A stretch of 64,000 nt of DNA from Chaenocephalus aceratus (Eukaryota; Chordata; Actinopteri; Perciformes; Channichthyidae). The notes under the pieces were generated by a model, which saw only the letters and a list, made by a program, of their open reading frames with translations, did not search any database and was not told the origin of the DNA. The DNA lies in NCBI GenBank assembly GCA_023974075.1, contig CM043807.1:4579369-4643368 (forward strand), read 5' to 3'. Shown here piece by piece: positions 37,101 to 45,411 of this stretch (the stretch's first letter is position 1; every line of letters begins with the position of its first letter). A program made the position numbers and the translations under genes.

Positions 37101-39934
37101 GATACCAACATTTTGGTTTTGATATCGATACCAAGTCAAGAATTGCGATTCCGATTCTTTTTCCATACTTTTCTTAAAAAAAGGGAAACAGTCTTAAATG
37201 TAATTGTTGTGCTTTATTTCACACCAGAACCATAACATAACACACACTTTTAAACAATGAGAACAATAAATTAAATAAATGACTAGAATTTGTATTAAAT
37301 ACAATTAAGCATCATCTATCAACAACTTTTTTGTTTTTCGCTTCTGGCGTCTTTTTTGTCAACAAGCCGAGGCGCAGCGGCAGTTGCACTCCCACTTGCA
37401 ACCATGCTTCTCATTTTCTCACGTGCTCTGGCAGCTAGCGCGTGCTGGAGAGGGGAGGGACTGCAGGCACGGCTGCAGTGCAGGGAGTGGAAGCAGAGCG
37501 CTGAACACACACAGCTCTTATTAAAACGGAGTACTTTCCCCCGTCATTCTTAAAGTACCGATACTAATGAAACGGAGGAATTGTAACGTTTTTAACGGCA
37601 GGGTATCGCGGTACCTTTCAAGTATCGGTACACCGTGCAACACTACTGTCTAATGTTGTTGAGTGTGTGATTTAAAAATGGGTTTCTCATTAAGGTAAAT
37701 GAAATACTTTTCTGATTACAGTGCTCTTAGACATTGGTATGTAACAGTTAAAGAATAATTGTTACAAGTCACCTCTGTCCTCTCTCCTCACAGGACTCGG
37801 ACTAGCCTTCAACCTGCAGCCGGCTCTGACTATGATCGGAAAATACTTCTTGAAGAATCGCCCCATTGCCAACGGGCTGGCAATGACGGGCAGTCCGGTG
37901 TTTCTCAGCACCCTGGCTCCTCTCAACCAGTACCTCTTCAACCAGTTTGGCTGGAGGGGCAGCTTCCTGATCCTGGGGGGGCTGGTGTTGAACTGCTGTG
38001 TGGCCGGCTCCCTCATGAGGCCTCTCGGACCGCCGCCCGGCAAGATCAAGAAGAGCGAAGAGATCGCCATCACCACCACAACAAAAGAGAAGCGGACCGC
38101 CTGGGAAATGGTCAACAAGTACCTGGACCTGTCACTCTTCAAGCACCGCGGCTTCCTCATCTACCTGTCAGGAAACATCATCATGTTCCTGGGCTTCTTC
38201 GCACCCATTGTCTTCCTCACGGCCTATGCTAAGGACATGGGCGTGGACGAGTACTCGGCTGCCTTCCTACTCTCAATTCTGGCTTTTGTGGACATGTTTG
38301 CCCGGCCTTCCATGGGGCTGCTGGCCAACTCTCGCTGGGTCCGGCCCAGGATCCAGTACTTCTTCAGCTTTGCTGTGCTGTTCAATGGGGTCTGCCACAT
38401 CCTCTGCCCCCTGGTGGAGAGCTACACCGGCCTGGTGGTGTATGCCATGTTCTTCGGCTTTGCTTTTGGCATGGTCAGTTCAGTGCTGTTTGAAACACTC
38501 ATGGACCTGGTGGGGCCTCAGCGGTTCTCCAGTGCTGTGGGACTCACCACCATCATGGAGTGCTGCCCAGTCCTCATTGGTCCCCCTCTAGCAGGTAAGA
38601 TATGTCTGTCTGAAAGCATATTTCAACATTTAGGATTTGTATTGCCCTAGTTCTTAGCCATTCTGGTTTAGAGTCAGTTCATAACAATATTCAGGCCTGG
38701 TCACACCAGAAAGGCACAGTGGTCTTGGAAGCTTGGTACTGACCATTTGCAGAAGCTATGTTCACACAGCTTTTCAAACAAAACATATGTGTTCCACTTC
38801 CTTTATGTCATTACTGACTGCAATCTTTCTATGGAAGAGATATACTCTGACAGAGGGGGTCGAATATAAGTTGATTACAACACAGTTCTTAAAGGTCCCA
38901 TGTCATGGCCATTTCTACTGATCATAATTCCATTGTTGAGGTATACTAAAATAGATTTATACTGTGCAATTTTCCAAACTCACATTGGTTTCTCAAACAG
39001 CATCTCTGTATAGTATGTGTATTCACTCTCTGTCCTAAACGGCTTGTTGGAGTTCCTGTGAGCCCAGTGTGCTCTGATTGGTCGGGACGTTGCGAAGCTC
39101 GTTGCTGCTTGCTGCTACTTCGAGCTGCTGCGAGGAACGGACAGGTTTCCGGGTCGGCAATACAGCAAGACTCATCCTGAGCACACACAAACACTCGCAG
39201 CCGAAGTTAAAACAATAAGTGTGGCTTGATATTGAGTAAGAAAAAGGTTTATAACGCTGTGAGAATGGGTCTGCGGAGAGCATTTCTCCGCGATCCCAAC
39301 TCGTCTATTACTAACCAGGGAGCTCTATGCAAGTCAATGCCTGTTAGTTAGCCAAGGGATCCTGGTGTGTGAGGAGCTCCGCGGATTGGTCCATTAATCC
39401 GGTCATTTGTTGTTGAATTGGGTGTTCACATTATCAGCATCCTTTGTCAAAGTTAATGGAAGTTGACCAAAAAGACTTGCATGGAAATTGTGATTCAGGT
39501 TCTATTGAAATCATATTTTTAATGTAAACAACTAGTCCTTTGCTCACTTATATTACTAGTAATTACTCTAATGAATAATAATTGACATTTGTACATGTTT
39601 TTTCTACTTGGCAATACCGTAAGATTTTATTTGAGCAGATACTTTAACATTTTTTAACTTTGTGTGTCTTGCAGGGAAACTGGTGGATGTCACAAAAAAC
39701 TACAAGTACATGTATTTTTGCTGCGGGGTGGTGGTGATTTTGGCCAGTATTTGGCTCTTCATTGGGAACTTCATCAACTACAGACTCTTGGACCGTGAGC
39801 GGAAGGCAGCAGAGATGTACAAACGGACTGAGACGGAAGATCCGGACAAAGCTCCGGGTCAGAAGGAGGCTGACGGGGAAGCCCAGAATGAAAAGAAGGG
39901 CGATGAACCTATGCAGCAGGAAACCAACATCTAA
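24949..39934 (+). CDS. slc16a7: Monocarboxylate transporter 2-like (SLC16A7), four-exon coding span
   Basis: Proton-coupled carrier for lactate, pyruvate and ketone bodies in the plasma membrane (SLC16 family, 12 membrane segments). Exons 24949-25165, 36389-36532, 37794-38594 and 39675-39934 splice in phase 1 each time to 1422 nt, or 473 residues plus stop; the mammalian protein is about 478. The family signature DGGWGW lies at residues 15-20. Residues matching functional positions of MCT1 are visible: K38, R143 (in NRPIANG) and the membrane-8 pair D287/R291 (in VDMFARPS). The loop between segments 6 and 7 (about residues 196-230) is short and charged. MCT2 is preferred over MCT1 or MCT4 because the loop-to-segment-7 stretch ([20 protein letters not shown]), the EYSAAFLLS stretch and the ETNI C-terminus follow MCT2; MCT1 remains the main alternative. 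I could not place the 5' noncoding exon(s). Intron 1 is 11.2 kb and full of transposons. Confidence 0.93.
25875..28775 (+). mobile_element. Nearly intact hAT (Charlie-type) transposon in intron 1
   Basis: 2901 bp. Ends CAGGGGTCGGCAAC and GTTGCTGACCCCTG form a 14-base inverted repeat. Perfect 8-bp target duplication ACCTAGTC at 25867-25874 and 28776-28783. Encodes a transposase with a single frameshift. Inserted 710 bp after coding exon 1 in the sense orientation of the host gene. Confidence 0.97.
26145..28059 (+). pseudogene. hAT transposase, one frameshift from intact
   Basis: Frame 1 runs from ATG 26145; the protein then continues in the next frame to 28059, with the shift near 27430-27470. 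In order: a lysine-rich start ([10 protein letters not shown]), a BED-like zinc finger with C36, C39, H54 and H59 (C-X2-C-X14-H-X4-H), the [11 protein letters not shown] catalytic segment (D189), VATDGAPSM (D255), [12 protein letters not shown], the [12 protein letters not shown] segment, and in the second frame the hATC dimerisation domain ([30 protein letters not shown]). Total about 630 residues, usual for this family. It is a different subfamily from the copy at 22308-24065. The shift could be a real mutation or a sequencing error. Confidence 0.93.
29035..29320 (+). mobile_element. tRNA-derived SINE
   Basis: The head contains a B-box-like GGTTCAAGTCCCC at about 29088; the body has TTGAGCAAGGCACC and GCTCCTGGTACTAGGATG; the tail is TGTGTGACCTTTAAAGAGGG. 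The same 3' part (ACTAGGATGATATGCAGAGA to TTTCATCCTCCC) recurs inside the DIRS element at about 41697-41785. A weak A box and absence of a cloverleaf rule out a functional tRNA. Confidence 0.75.
29321..32343. other. Intron 1 sequence without recognised elements
   Basis: No exon-like open frame with splice sites, no terminal repeats. A C12 homopolymer at about 30738-30750. Nothing else identified. Confidence 0.5.
32344..33490 (-). mobile_element. Deleted hAT element with BED-finger remnant
   Basis: Left end TAGGGGTGTAACGGTTCACA followed by GGTACATTTTCGGTAC-type subterminal repeats. Two related blocks of about 100 bases (32459-32590 and 32600-32735, both with ATAAACATTAAGGTGCAGC) are internal duplicates. 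A degraded right end carries TTCGTTCGGTACAC. On the minus strand at 33228-33003 it encodes the start of a hAT protein: [20 protein letters not shown], then [20 protein letters not shown] and, after a frameshift, LLKRHHP, i.e. the C-X2-C...H-H ligands of a BED zinc finger as in ZBED1-like transposases. The catalytic part is gone. Confidence 0.75.
33491..35234. other. Intron 1 sequence without recognised elements
   Basis: No supported features. Open frames are short and lack domain motifs. Confidence 0.5.
35243..35583. mobile_element. hAT MITE with perfect 8-bp TSD
   Basis: 341 bp. Left end CAGGGGTGTCAAACTCAAGG, right end TTTAGTTTGACCCCCCTG. CTTTAATG on both sides (35235-35242, 35584-35591). 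The subterminal GGCCCGGGGGCC and TGGCCCGGG blocks are paired. Noncoding; in intron 1, about 800 bp before exon 2. Confidence 0.96.
36389..36532 (+). CDS. slc16a7: slc16a7-like coding exon 2
   Basis: A 144-bp exon, the size usual for this exon in SLC16 genes. It completes Gly73 and encodes residues 74-120 ([14 protein letters not shown] onward), covering membrane segments 2-3. Acceptor is TTCCAG before 36389 and donor is GG/GTAAGT at 36533. Phase 1 on both sides, so it is in frame with its neighbours. Confidence 0.93.
37089..37645. mobile_element. hAT MITE in intron 2 with perfect 8-bp TSD
   Basis: 557 bp. Left end TAGTGTTGTCACGATACCAA, right end GTACACCGTGCAACACTA. CTGTCTAA on both sides (37081-37088, 37646-37653). 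Interior has GATATCGATACC and GTACCGATAC words. Ends 148 bp before exon 3. Confidence 0.96.
37794..38594 (+). CDS. slc16a7: slc16a7-like coding exon 3
   Basis: An 801-bp exon carrying residues 121-388, membrane segments 4-11 and the large cytosolic loop. It includes R143 and the D287/R291 pair that MCT1 studies link to proton and substrate coupling. Acceptor is CTCACAG before 37794; donor is GCAG/GTAAGA at 38595. GC content and codon use are clearly higher than in the surrounding AT-rich intron. Several overlapping open frames on both strands here are shadows of this exon. Confidence 0.95.
38886..39060 (+). repeat. Dispersed repeat beginning TTAAAGGTCCCATGTCATGG in intron 3
   Basis: Reverse-complement match to 11560-11731 over about 170 bases. 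The far end is not identified; it may extend to about 39300. Confidence 0.7.
39675..39934 (+). CDS. slc16a7: slc16a7-like coding exon 4 and stop
   Basis: Encodes the last membrane segment ([20 protein letters not shown]) and a hydrophilic C-terminal tail rich in Glu, Lys and Asp, ending in QQETNI; TAA is at 39932-39934. Acceptor is TCTTGCAG before 39675. The tail is shorter than in mammals but ends in the same four residues as mammalian MCT2, which supports the assignment and suggests the terminus is constrained. Confidence 0.92.
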
Positions 39935-40078
39935 ACCCTTCTGCTTTGCCAACAGTTACCACACCTCCGGGACGTCTTCACCCGCCACTACGATCAAACT
40001 GAGCTCCCAGCCAGGAGGGGCCTCTGTGTTCCACCTGGCTCTATTCGGGGTCCTCTGCACTTCTAGAACTAACTGCCC

Positions 40079-40113
<35 letters not shown>

Positions 40114-40590
40114 CTGTGTTGTAGGAGGCTGTGAGACGTTATATATGTTTGTCAAGGAGCAATAGCTGTGACTATAAGATAAATATTAACCACAAAGAAA
40201 CGTGTAACCTAGTAGCAGTTACAGTCAGGATGTATGATTATAGTGTCTGTGGGAACTCTTAAATTGTGTCAACTGCGAGCTAACATAGCAAATAATGGCA
40301 GATAATTATGAGAAAATGCAACTCGTAGTCAGACAATCAAATCTGCTTCAAAGCAGTTTGGTCTGCTACAGTTTGTGTATGGTTATTTTAAGGTATCTCC
40401 ATATGTCCCTAATCAAATGCTCTGAGCTGTAGCCACAGCTGTCATTCCTTCTTCCCACTGTTCCTTCCGATATCACGTGAATGCAGCGTCATGCACCATC
40501 CAACTGAATCAAAATGAGATCCGTTTTCTTCTTAACATGCTGAGATCTTGATTAACAAGAAAAAGGCTAAATAAATCAAAACAGTGAACA
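39935..40590 (+). other. Probable 3' UTR of slc16a7-like gene
   Basis: Continues from the stop codon with no new open frame. It contains a (CAA)n run at about 40078-40114 and an AATAAA hexamer at 40571-40576, the best poly(A) signal before the DIRS element begins at 40718. The cleavage site is inferred, not shown. If the signal is skipped, transcription would read into the DIRS element. Confidence 0.5.
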
Positions 40591-40717
40591 GGAATTACCA
40601 ACTGCATTCACACTGCAGGTGACTTGGTTTTGACCATTTTTGTCAAATTGTTAGAGGCACGGATTGTACACACAGTTAATGCAGATCAGACTGCCATCAC
40701 AGTAACATGTAAAGAAA

Positions 40718-40920
40718 GTTCTATTTCGTCCCTAATGACCGCCAGAGGCGGTGCTTATAGCACTGGATATGTCCATCACACGCATGCGCAGTTCGAGTAC
40801 CAATAACAACAAAGTCACCTGTGACCCACGTGACTACGGCTACATAGGCCGGCGTCATTAGTGGATCGGTTCCTTTTCATCTTCTCGCTTCGCGAGAGTA
40901 CCGCGGCTACATTCTTGTAG
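40718..40920. repeat. DIRS left inverted terminal repeat
   Basis: Pairs with the reverse complement of about 45205-45411. The left copy is distinguished by TTCTATTTCGTCCCTAATG where the right copy has the complement of CATCCGGGACTCATAGAA. Similarity fades after GATCGGTTCC at about 40872. Confidence 0.92.
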
Positions 40921-41354
40921 CCTACAGCGTTCAGGTTTGAACGTTTGATCTGAGGTATTTCTCTGCAAGCAGCTGGCCGCGTGCAGCTTTGCGACTGACA
41001 GTCGGAGCTACGGGTTGTTAACGCGTCCTCCAGGAGCTGTGGCCGGCTGTGCAGAGCCTCGACGGACAGGTTTGTGTCAACTTGTTGCTGGTGATGGCTG
41101 TGTCCCCGCACCCTCTCCCAGCTAAGTTGTCCTGATTGCTGTCTTATTTATTGTTTGGCTTAGACTTTCTGGTGACGACAGTGTTCCCGCTTCCTCTCCC
41201 ATACAGTTGCCCTTATTATGCTCTTTTGAGAGTTCTGCTTGTGGCGTTGTGCCCGAGCTATCATTAGCATTTGAGTCCCAGCTTTAGCTGCGTCTCTCAT
41301 TCAATTTATTATGGAAAGCCAAGTGTGCCATAATTTGCCCGTTTTTTGTTTAGA

Positions 41355-42135
41355 TGCAGAAAGGTAAGTACTGGCCATAGTTACTACTGTAACTACGGTC
41401 CTATGTAAGTACTGGCTATGGTTACTACTGTGACCATGGCCTACAGTTTATGCGGGCTGTTATATTCCATAGAAGCTAATTATCTGGTCTTAACATTGTG
41501 TTTTGACTTGGTTGCTTGATTGTTAGCAGCAGCCGCTTGGCTAACACCTTGCATGTACTGTTAAGCTTCATTATTTAACTCAGCCGGTGAGGGCAGTGCT
41601 CTCGCTCCCGCTCCCGGTAACGTATGGTTTTGATTTCAGTAGCGCTATATCGTGGTATTACTGCTCCTAGTACTAGACTCTAGTCTACTACCACTGTACT
41701 AGGATGATATGCAGAGAACAATCTTCACTGTGTGTGCTGTGTGCTCTGCATGTGTGGCCATTAAAGAGGATTTCATCCTCCCAATATTATATTATCTAGG
41801 GTGCAGCCATTGGCTGACACTTTTAGACGCCGGCCACAGTTACTACTGTAACTACGGTTCTAAGCCGTGTAAGTACTGGCCACAGTTACTACTGTAACTA
41901 CGGCTCTGAGCCGCGTAAGTACTGGCCATAGTTACTACTGTAACTATGGTTCTATGCTGTGTAAGTATTGGCCAGAGTTACTACTGTAACTACGGTTCTA
42001 AGCCGTGTAAGTACTGGCCATAGTTACTACTGTAACTACGGGTCTAAGCCGTGTAAATACTGGCAATAGTTACTACTGTAACTACGGTTATATGCCGGGT
42101 AAGCACTGGCCATGGTTACTGCTGTAACTACGGCT
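41355..42135. repeat. Tandem array of about 47-bp units in the DIRS 5' region
   Basis: Units of the type GTAAGTACTGGCCATAGTTA with CTACTGTAACTACGGTTCTA. Two lie at about 41365-41445 and a run of about six at about 41828-42135. The core TAGTTAC...GTAACTA is palindromic and resembles the right DIRS terminus (GTTACAGCCGTAAC). Confidence 0.88.
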
Positions 42136-42860
42136 CTGTGCTGTTCTCTTCTTTAGAAGCTAGTTGTCTGGTCTTAAACATTCGTGTTGACTTGATCTCG
42201 CTTGATTGTTAGCAGCAGCCACTTGGCTAACGTCTTGCATGTACTGTTAAGCTTCATTATTAACTTAGCTGGTGAAGGCAGTGCTCTCGCTCCCGCTCCC
42301 GGTAATGTATTGTTTTGATTGTTAGCAGCAGCCGCTTGGCTAACATCTTGCATGTTTCGTTAAAGCTTCTTTATTTAAACTCAGCTGTTGAAGGCAGTGC
42401 TCTCGCTCCCGCTCCCGGTAAACTTATTGTTTTGATTGTTAGCAGCAGCCGCTTGGCTAACATCTTGCATGTTTTGTTAAAGCTTCTTTATTTAAACTCA
42501 GCTGGTGAAGGCAGTGCTCTCGCTCCCGCTCCCTGTAACGTATTGCTCTGATTGTTAACAGCGGCCGCTTGGCTAACATCTGGCGTGGCTGCCCCGTTAA
42601 GAGCATTGCTCTACTCTTTCCGTTCAGCAGGTAGCCGGTGAAGGCTGTGTTCTCGCACCCGCTCCCGGGTACGCTGCACCTGGCATTCGTTATGAACTCA
42701 ACCAGTGAAGGCAGTGTTCTCGCCCCCGCTCCTGGTAGACGTGTTGCTTGATTCTAGCAGCAGCCGCCCGGCTAAACTGTCCTATTAAACATCTTTATTT
42801 AATGCAGCTAGGTGAAGGCAGTGCTCTCGCTCCCGCTCCCTCTGCCGGTAACGTGGGTGT
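41510..42860. repeat. Second DIRS array, about 115-bp units
   Basis: Units carry TTGTTAGCAGCAGCCGCTTG and GGCAGTGCTCTCGCTCCCGC. Copies begin near 41519, 42206, 42318, 42435 and 42551, with diverged ones to about 42860. Middle spacing is close to 117 bases. Confidence 0.85.
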
Positions 42861-42989
42861 AGTTACATCCCTCTTTGTTTTCGGCGAGTAGGAGCATTTC
42901 TCTACTCTTTCCGTTCAGCAGGTAGCTGGGGAAGGCTGTGTTCTCGCGCCCACTCCCGGCTACGCTGCATCCGGCTACCTATAGACTGG

Positions 42990-43375
42990 CTCATTCATGT
43001 CGCGCCTGTATGGCTTCTCTTGAGCCCGAGGACGGCCATGACCGCTGCCCCTCTCTGCCTTGGCCTCGAGCATTTGAGGGAGGGTCTCACGCAAAGCGCC
43101 TGCATGAGCTGTAGACTCATGCCTCGGGCGCTCAGAGTGGCTAGAGTCGCAAGAGTCGCAGAGGTGGCACCTCTCCTCGTCACAACTTCCTCCAGCTCAG
43201 TCTGACCGTTCCCGGCGACTTGATGGAGGGATGGCTATGGGTTTACAAACGAGCTGCTCTGTAGGGCCTACGACACAGCAGCACGCATCTGATACTGGCT
43301 TTCTCTACCTCTCTGCAGCAGGCGCCGGCTGAGCCTTCTTTGCTGGGCCTCAGTGATGCATCACTGTAAGCCTTT
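42990..43375 (+). pseudogene. DIRS gag-like region, frameshifted
   Basis: Reads across frames as EPEDGHDRCP, LGLEHLREGLTQSACMSC and RLMPRALRVARVAEV, the Cys-rich pattern found in fish DIRS gag proteins. Two frames and in-frame stops are involved, so no intact protein. Confidence 0.6.
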
Positions 43376-43499
43376 GCCCTAATGTCTAGGGAAGGGGGAC
43401 GAGTTATGTCCTTATTGGTGCAGACTCGTCGCCAGGTCTGGGCTACGACCGTCGTAGGCTGCTTTCCCAGTTCCAGCTCAGTTACTGGGCTGTCTGTAC

Positions 43500-44075
43500 T
43501 TCCCTTGGGTGGTTTTCACCTTAACCCAGGGGTACGAACCGCAGTTCCGGCCCCTAGCCTTCGGCCCGGCCAAAATGACAGTCGTCAGCGATCCGGCAGA
43601 GGCCCTAGCTCTGGCCCAAGAGCTGTCCGTCCTTCTGTCCAAGGACACAATCGAGCCAGTAGACCCTCTGCTTAGCCGAGGGGGTTCTACTCGGCGTACT
43701 TTCTCGTGAGCGAGAAAGTCGGCGGATTTCGCCTGATCTTGGACCTCAGAGGAATCAACAGATTCTTGAAGGTGCTGCTACTCTATATGCTGCACATGCA
43801 CAGCCGTGGAATTGAGGGATGCCTACTTCCACGTGGGCCGGGCAACATGGTGCCTTATATTCAGTTCCTTCGGCCCTTGGGCAGGCTGCCTCGGCCATTG
43901 TGCCCTTGGGCCCGCTGGCGTTGCGCCCCATGCAGATGTGGCTGAACAGCCTTCACTTGGACGCCAAGCGGCACAGGCGCAGAGAAGTCAGGGTGTCGCA
44001 GCGTTGCCTCCACTCTCGGTCACACTGGAGGGGCCTATCTCCTGATGGGCGTGCCCATGGGCGCCATCCCATCCC
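43500..44075 (+). pseudogene. DIRS reverse transcriptase, decayed
   Basis: Leading region (EPQFRPLAFGPAKMTVVS, LSVLLSKDTIEPVDP), then after a shift EKVGGFRLILDLRGINRFLK, and in another frame VELRDAYFHVG, which corresponds to reverse-transcriptase motif A. The catalytic-pair segment is not recognisable and about 100 codons appear to be missing. Confidence 0.8.
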
Positions 44076-44159
44076 GCCAGGAAACCGTCACCATAGGTGC
44101 AGGTCTCTCAGGGTGGGGTGCAGTACGGCAGGGCAGGACCGTTCAGGGTCAGTAGTCTG

Positions 44160-44285
44160 CCCAGGAGGGTGCACGCCATGCCAACGTGCTAGAGCTTCGG
44201 GCTGTGCAGCTTGCACTCACACACTTTCTACCCCTACTGGGGGGCAAGAATGTGCGTGTTCCTTGGGACAGCAGGTACGCTGTTG
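44160..44285 (+). pseudogene. DIRS RNase H fragment
   Basis: ARANVLELRAVQLALTHFLP followed by LLGGKNVRV matches the ELxAV segment of DIRS-type RNase H. Truncated on both sides by frame changes. Confidence 0.65.
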
Positions 44286-44287
44286 CC

Positions 44288-45045
44288 CAGACAGCAGTCC
44301 CTTCTAGACAGTGGGCGTTCTCACTCCACCTTGAAGGTCTATACGGCTGCTATATCTGCCCGTCATGTGGGAGTGGACGGCACCACAGTGGGGCGCCACA
44401 GGTTATTGTCCCTCTTCCTGAAAGGGGCTTTACGGCTGCGTCCGCCTTGCACCCCGAGGGCTCCAGCTTGGGACTTGCCCCTAGGGCTGAATGCCCTGTC
44501 ATCTCCTCCCTTCGAGCCCCTAGCCCAGGTGGAGCTTAAGTGGCTGTCCCTGAAGGCAGCATTTCTGCTGGCCATGACCTCAGGGAAACGAGTTGGAGAG
44601 CGACATGCCCTCTCTGTGAGTGATACATGCCTGAGGTGGAACTCCGATGGCTCGGGTGTTGCCCTCTGGCCAAACGTGGCGTTCCTGCCCAAAGTGCTTC
44701 CACTAGCCCACTCCAATCGGTCTATCCAGCTGGCGCGCTTTAATGTCCCACAGGAGAACGGCACACCTGAGTTGCTGTGCCCTGTGCGTGCCCTAGAGGC
44801 GTATATTGGTGCTACGGCCCATATACGACAGTCAGAGCAGCTCTTCATCTGCCACTCTATGTCACTCTACAAGGATCATCTCAACATCTTGAGCTGCCCT
44901 GAGAGGGGTGTCCCTGGAGACCATCTGCGCTGCGGCGTCGTGGTCATCGTCTGGCACATTCTCCAGGTTCTACCGGGTCAATGTCGCCACTCCCCATCCT
45001 TTGGGCGTGGTCCTGTTGCCGAGCTCCGCTGCTTCCAGCTAGGTA
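44288..45045 (+). pseudogene. DIRS tyrosine recombinase, frameshifted near the end
   Basis: One frame runs from about 44290 to the stop at 45083. It includes HSTLKVYTAAISARHVGVDG, LKAAFLLAMTSGKRVGERHA (catalytic Arg region), the NSDGSGVALWPNVAFLPKVL block and CPVRALEAYI. After about 44905 the family-like reading moves to another frame with AAASWSSSGTFSRFYRVNVA, which holds the catalytic tyrosine, then HPLGVVLLPSSAASS and a stop. It is the best-preserved part of the element but not intact. Confidence 0.85.
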
Positions 45046-45087
45046 AGCAAGTGTTCGGATTCTTCATGACATGGTTGGTATAGTCAT

Positions 45088-45187
45088 CCAGTGCTATAAG
45101 CACCGCCTCTGGCGGTCATTAGGGACGAAATAGAACGATAGTTACGGCTGTAACTACGGTTCTATGAGTCCCGGATGACCGCCAGAG
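45088..45187. other. DIRS internal complementary region
   Basis: 45088-45134 is the exact complement of the left terminus (40718-40764) and carries its private variant GGGACGAAATAGAAC. 45132-45187 is the complement of the right terminus, including GTTACGGCTGTAACTACGG and GAGTCCCGGATGACCGCC. The two halves overlap on AAC (complement of GTT). This is the template arrangement DIRS elements use to complete their ends through a circular intermediate. Confidence 0.93.
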
Positions 45188-45199
45188 TTTCCGGTCACT

Positions 45200-45411
45200 C
45201 AGAATTCTTGTGTGCTCGCGAGAAGATTCTGGGAACCGATCCACTGATGACGCCGGCCTATGTAGCCGTAGTCACGTGGGTCACAGGTGACTTTGTTGTT
45301 ATTGGTACTCGACCTGCGCATGCGTGCGATGGACATATCCAGTGCTATAAGCACCGCCTCTGGCGGTCATCCGGGACTCATAGAACCGTAGTTACAGCCG
45401 TAACTATCGTT
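45200..45411. repeat. DIRS right inverted terminal repeat
   Basis: Reverse complement of the left repeat, plus an outer extension TAGAACCGTAGTTACAGCCG. Ends CGTT at 45408-45411. Confidence 0.92.

Larger units (their letters stand above)
40718..45411 (+). mobile_element. DIRS-type retrotransposon with both termini and internal complementary region
   Basis: 4694 bp. The two ends are inverted copies: GTTCTATTTCGTCCCTAATG at 40718 and sequence complementary to it at 45200-45411. The shared block covers GCCAGAGGCGGTGCTTATAG, ACGCATGCGCAG, AATAACAACAAAGTCACCTG and CACGTGACTACGGCTACATA. Both outermost bases form GTT, the trinucleotide DIRS elements use. At 45088-45187 lies an internal complementary region. 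Protein remnants follow the DIRS order gag, reverse transcriptase, RNase H, tyrosine recombinase. No flanking duplication is seen, as expected for recombinase-mediated insertion. Coding parts are frameshifted. Confidence 0.93.

Noticed and set aside
37762..38232. Antisense and +1-frame ORFs over exon 3
   Set aside because: Shadows of a GC-rich coding exon; no independent start context or domains.
24949..39934. MCT1 (slc16a1) or MCT4 (slc16a3) identity
   Set aside because: MCT1 shares the K38/R143/Asp-Arg positions, but the loop after segment 6, the EYSAAFLLS segment and the ETNI terminus fit MCT2. MCT4 differs at many more places. A phylogeny would settle it.
44363..44848. 161-codon minus-strand ORF inside the DIRS element
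   Set aside because: Antisense shadow of the tyrosine recombinase frame.
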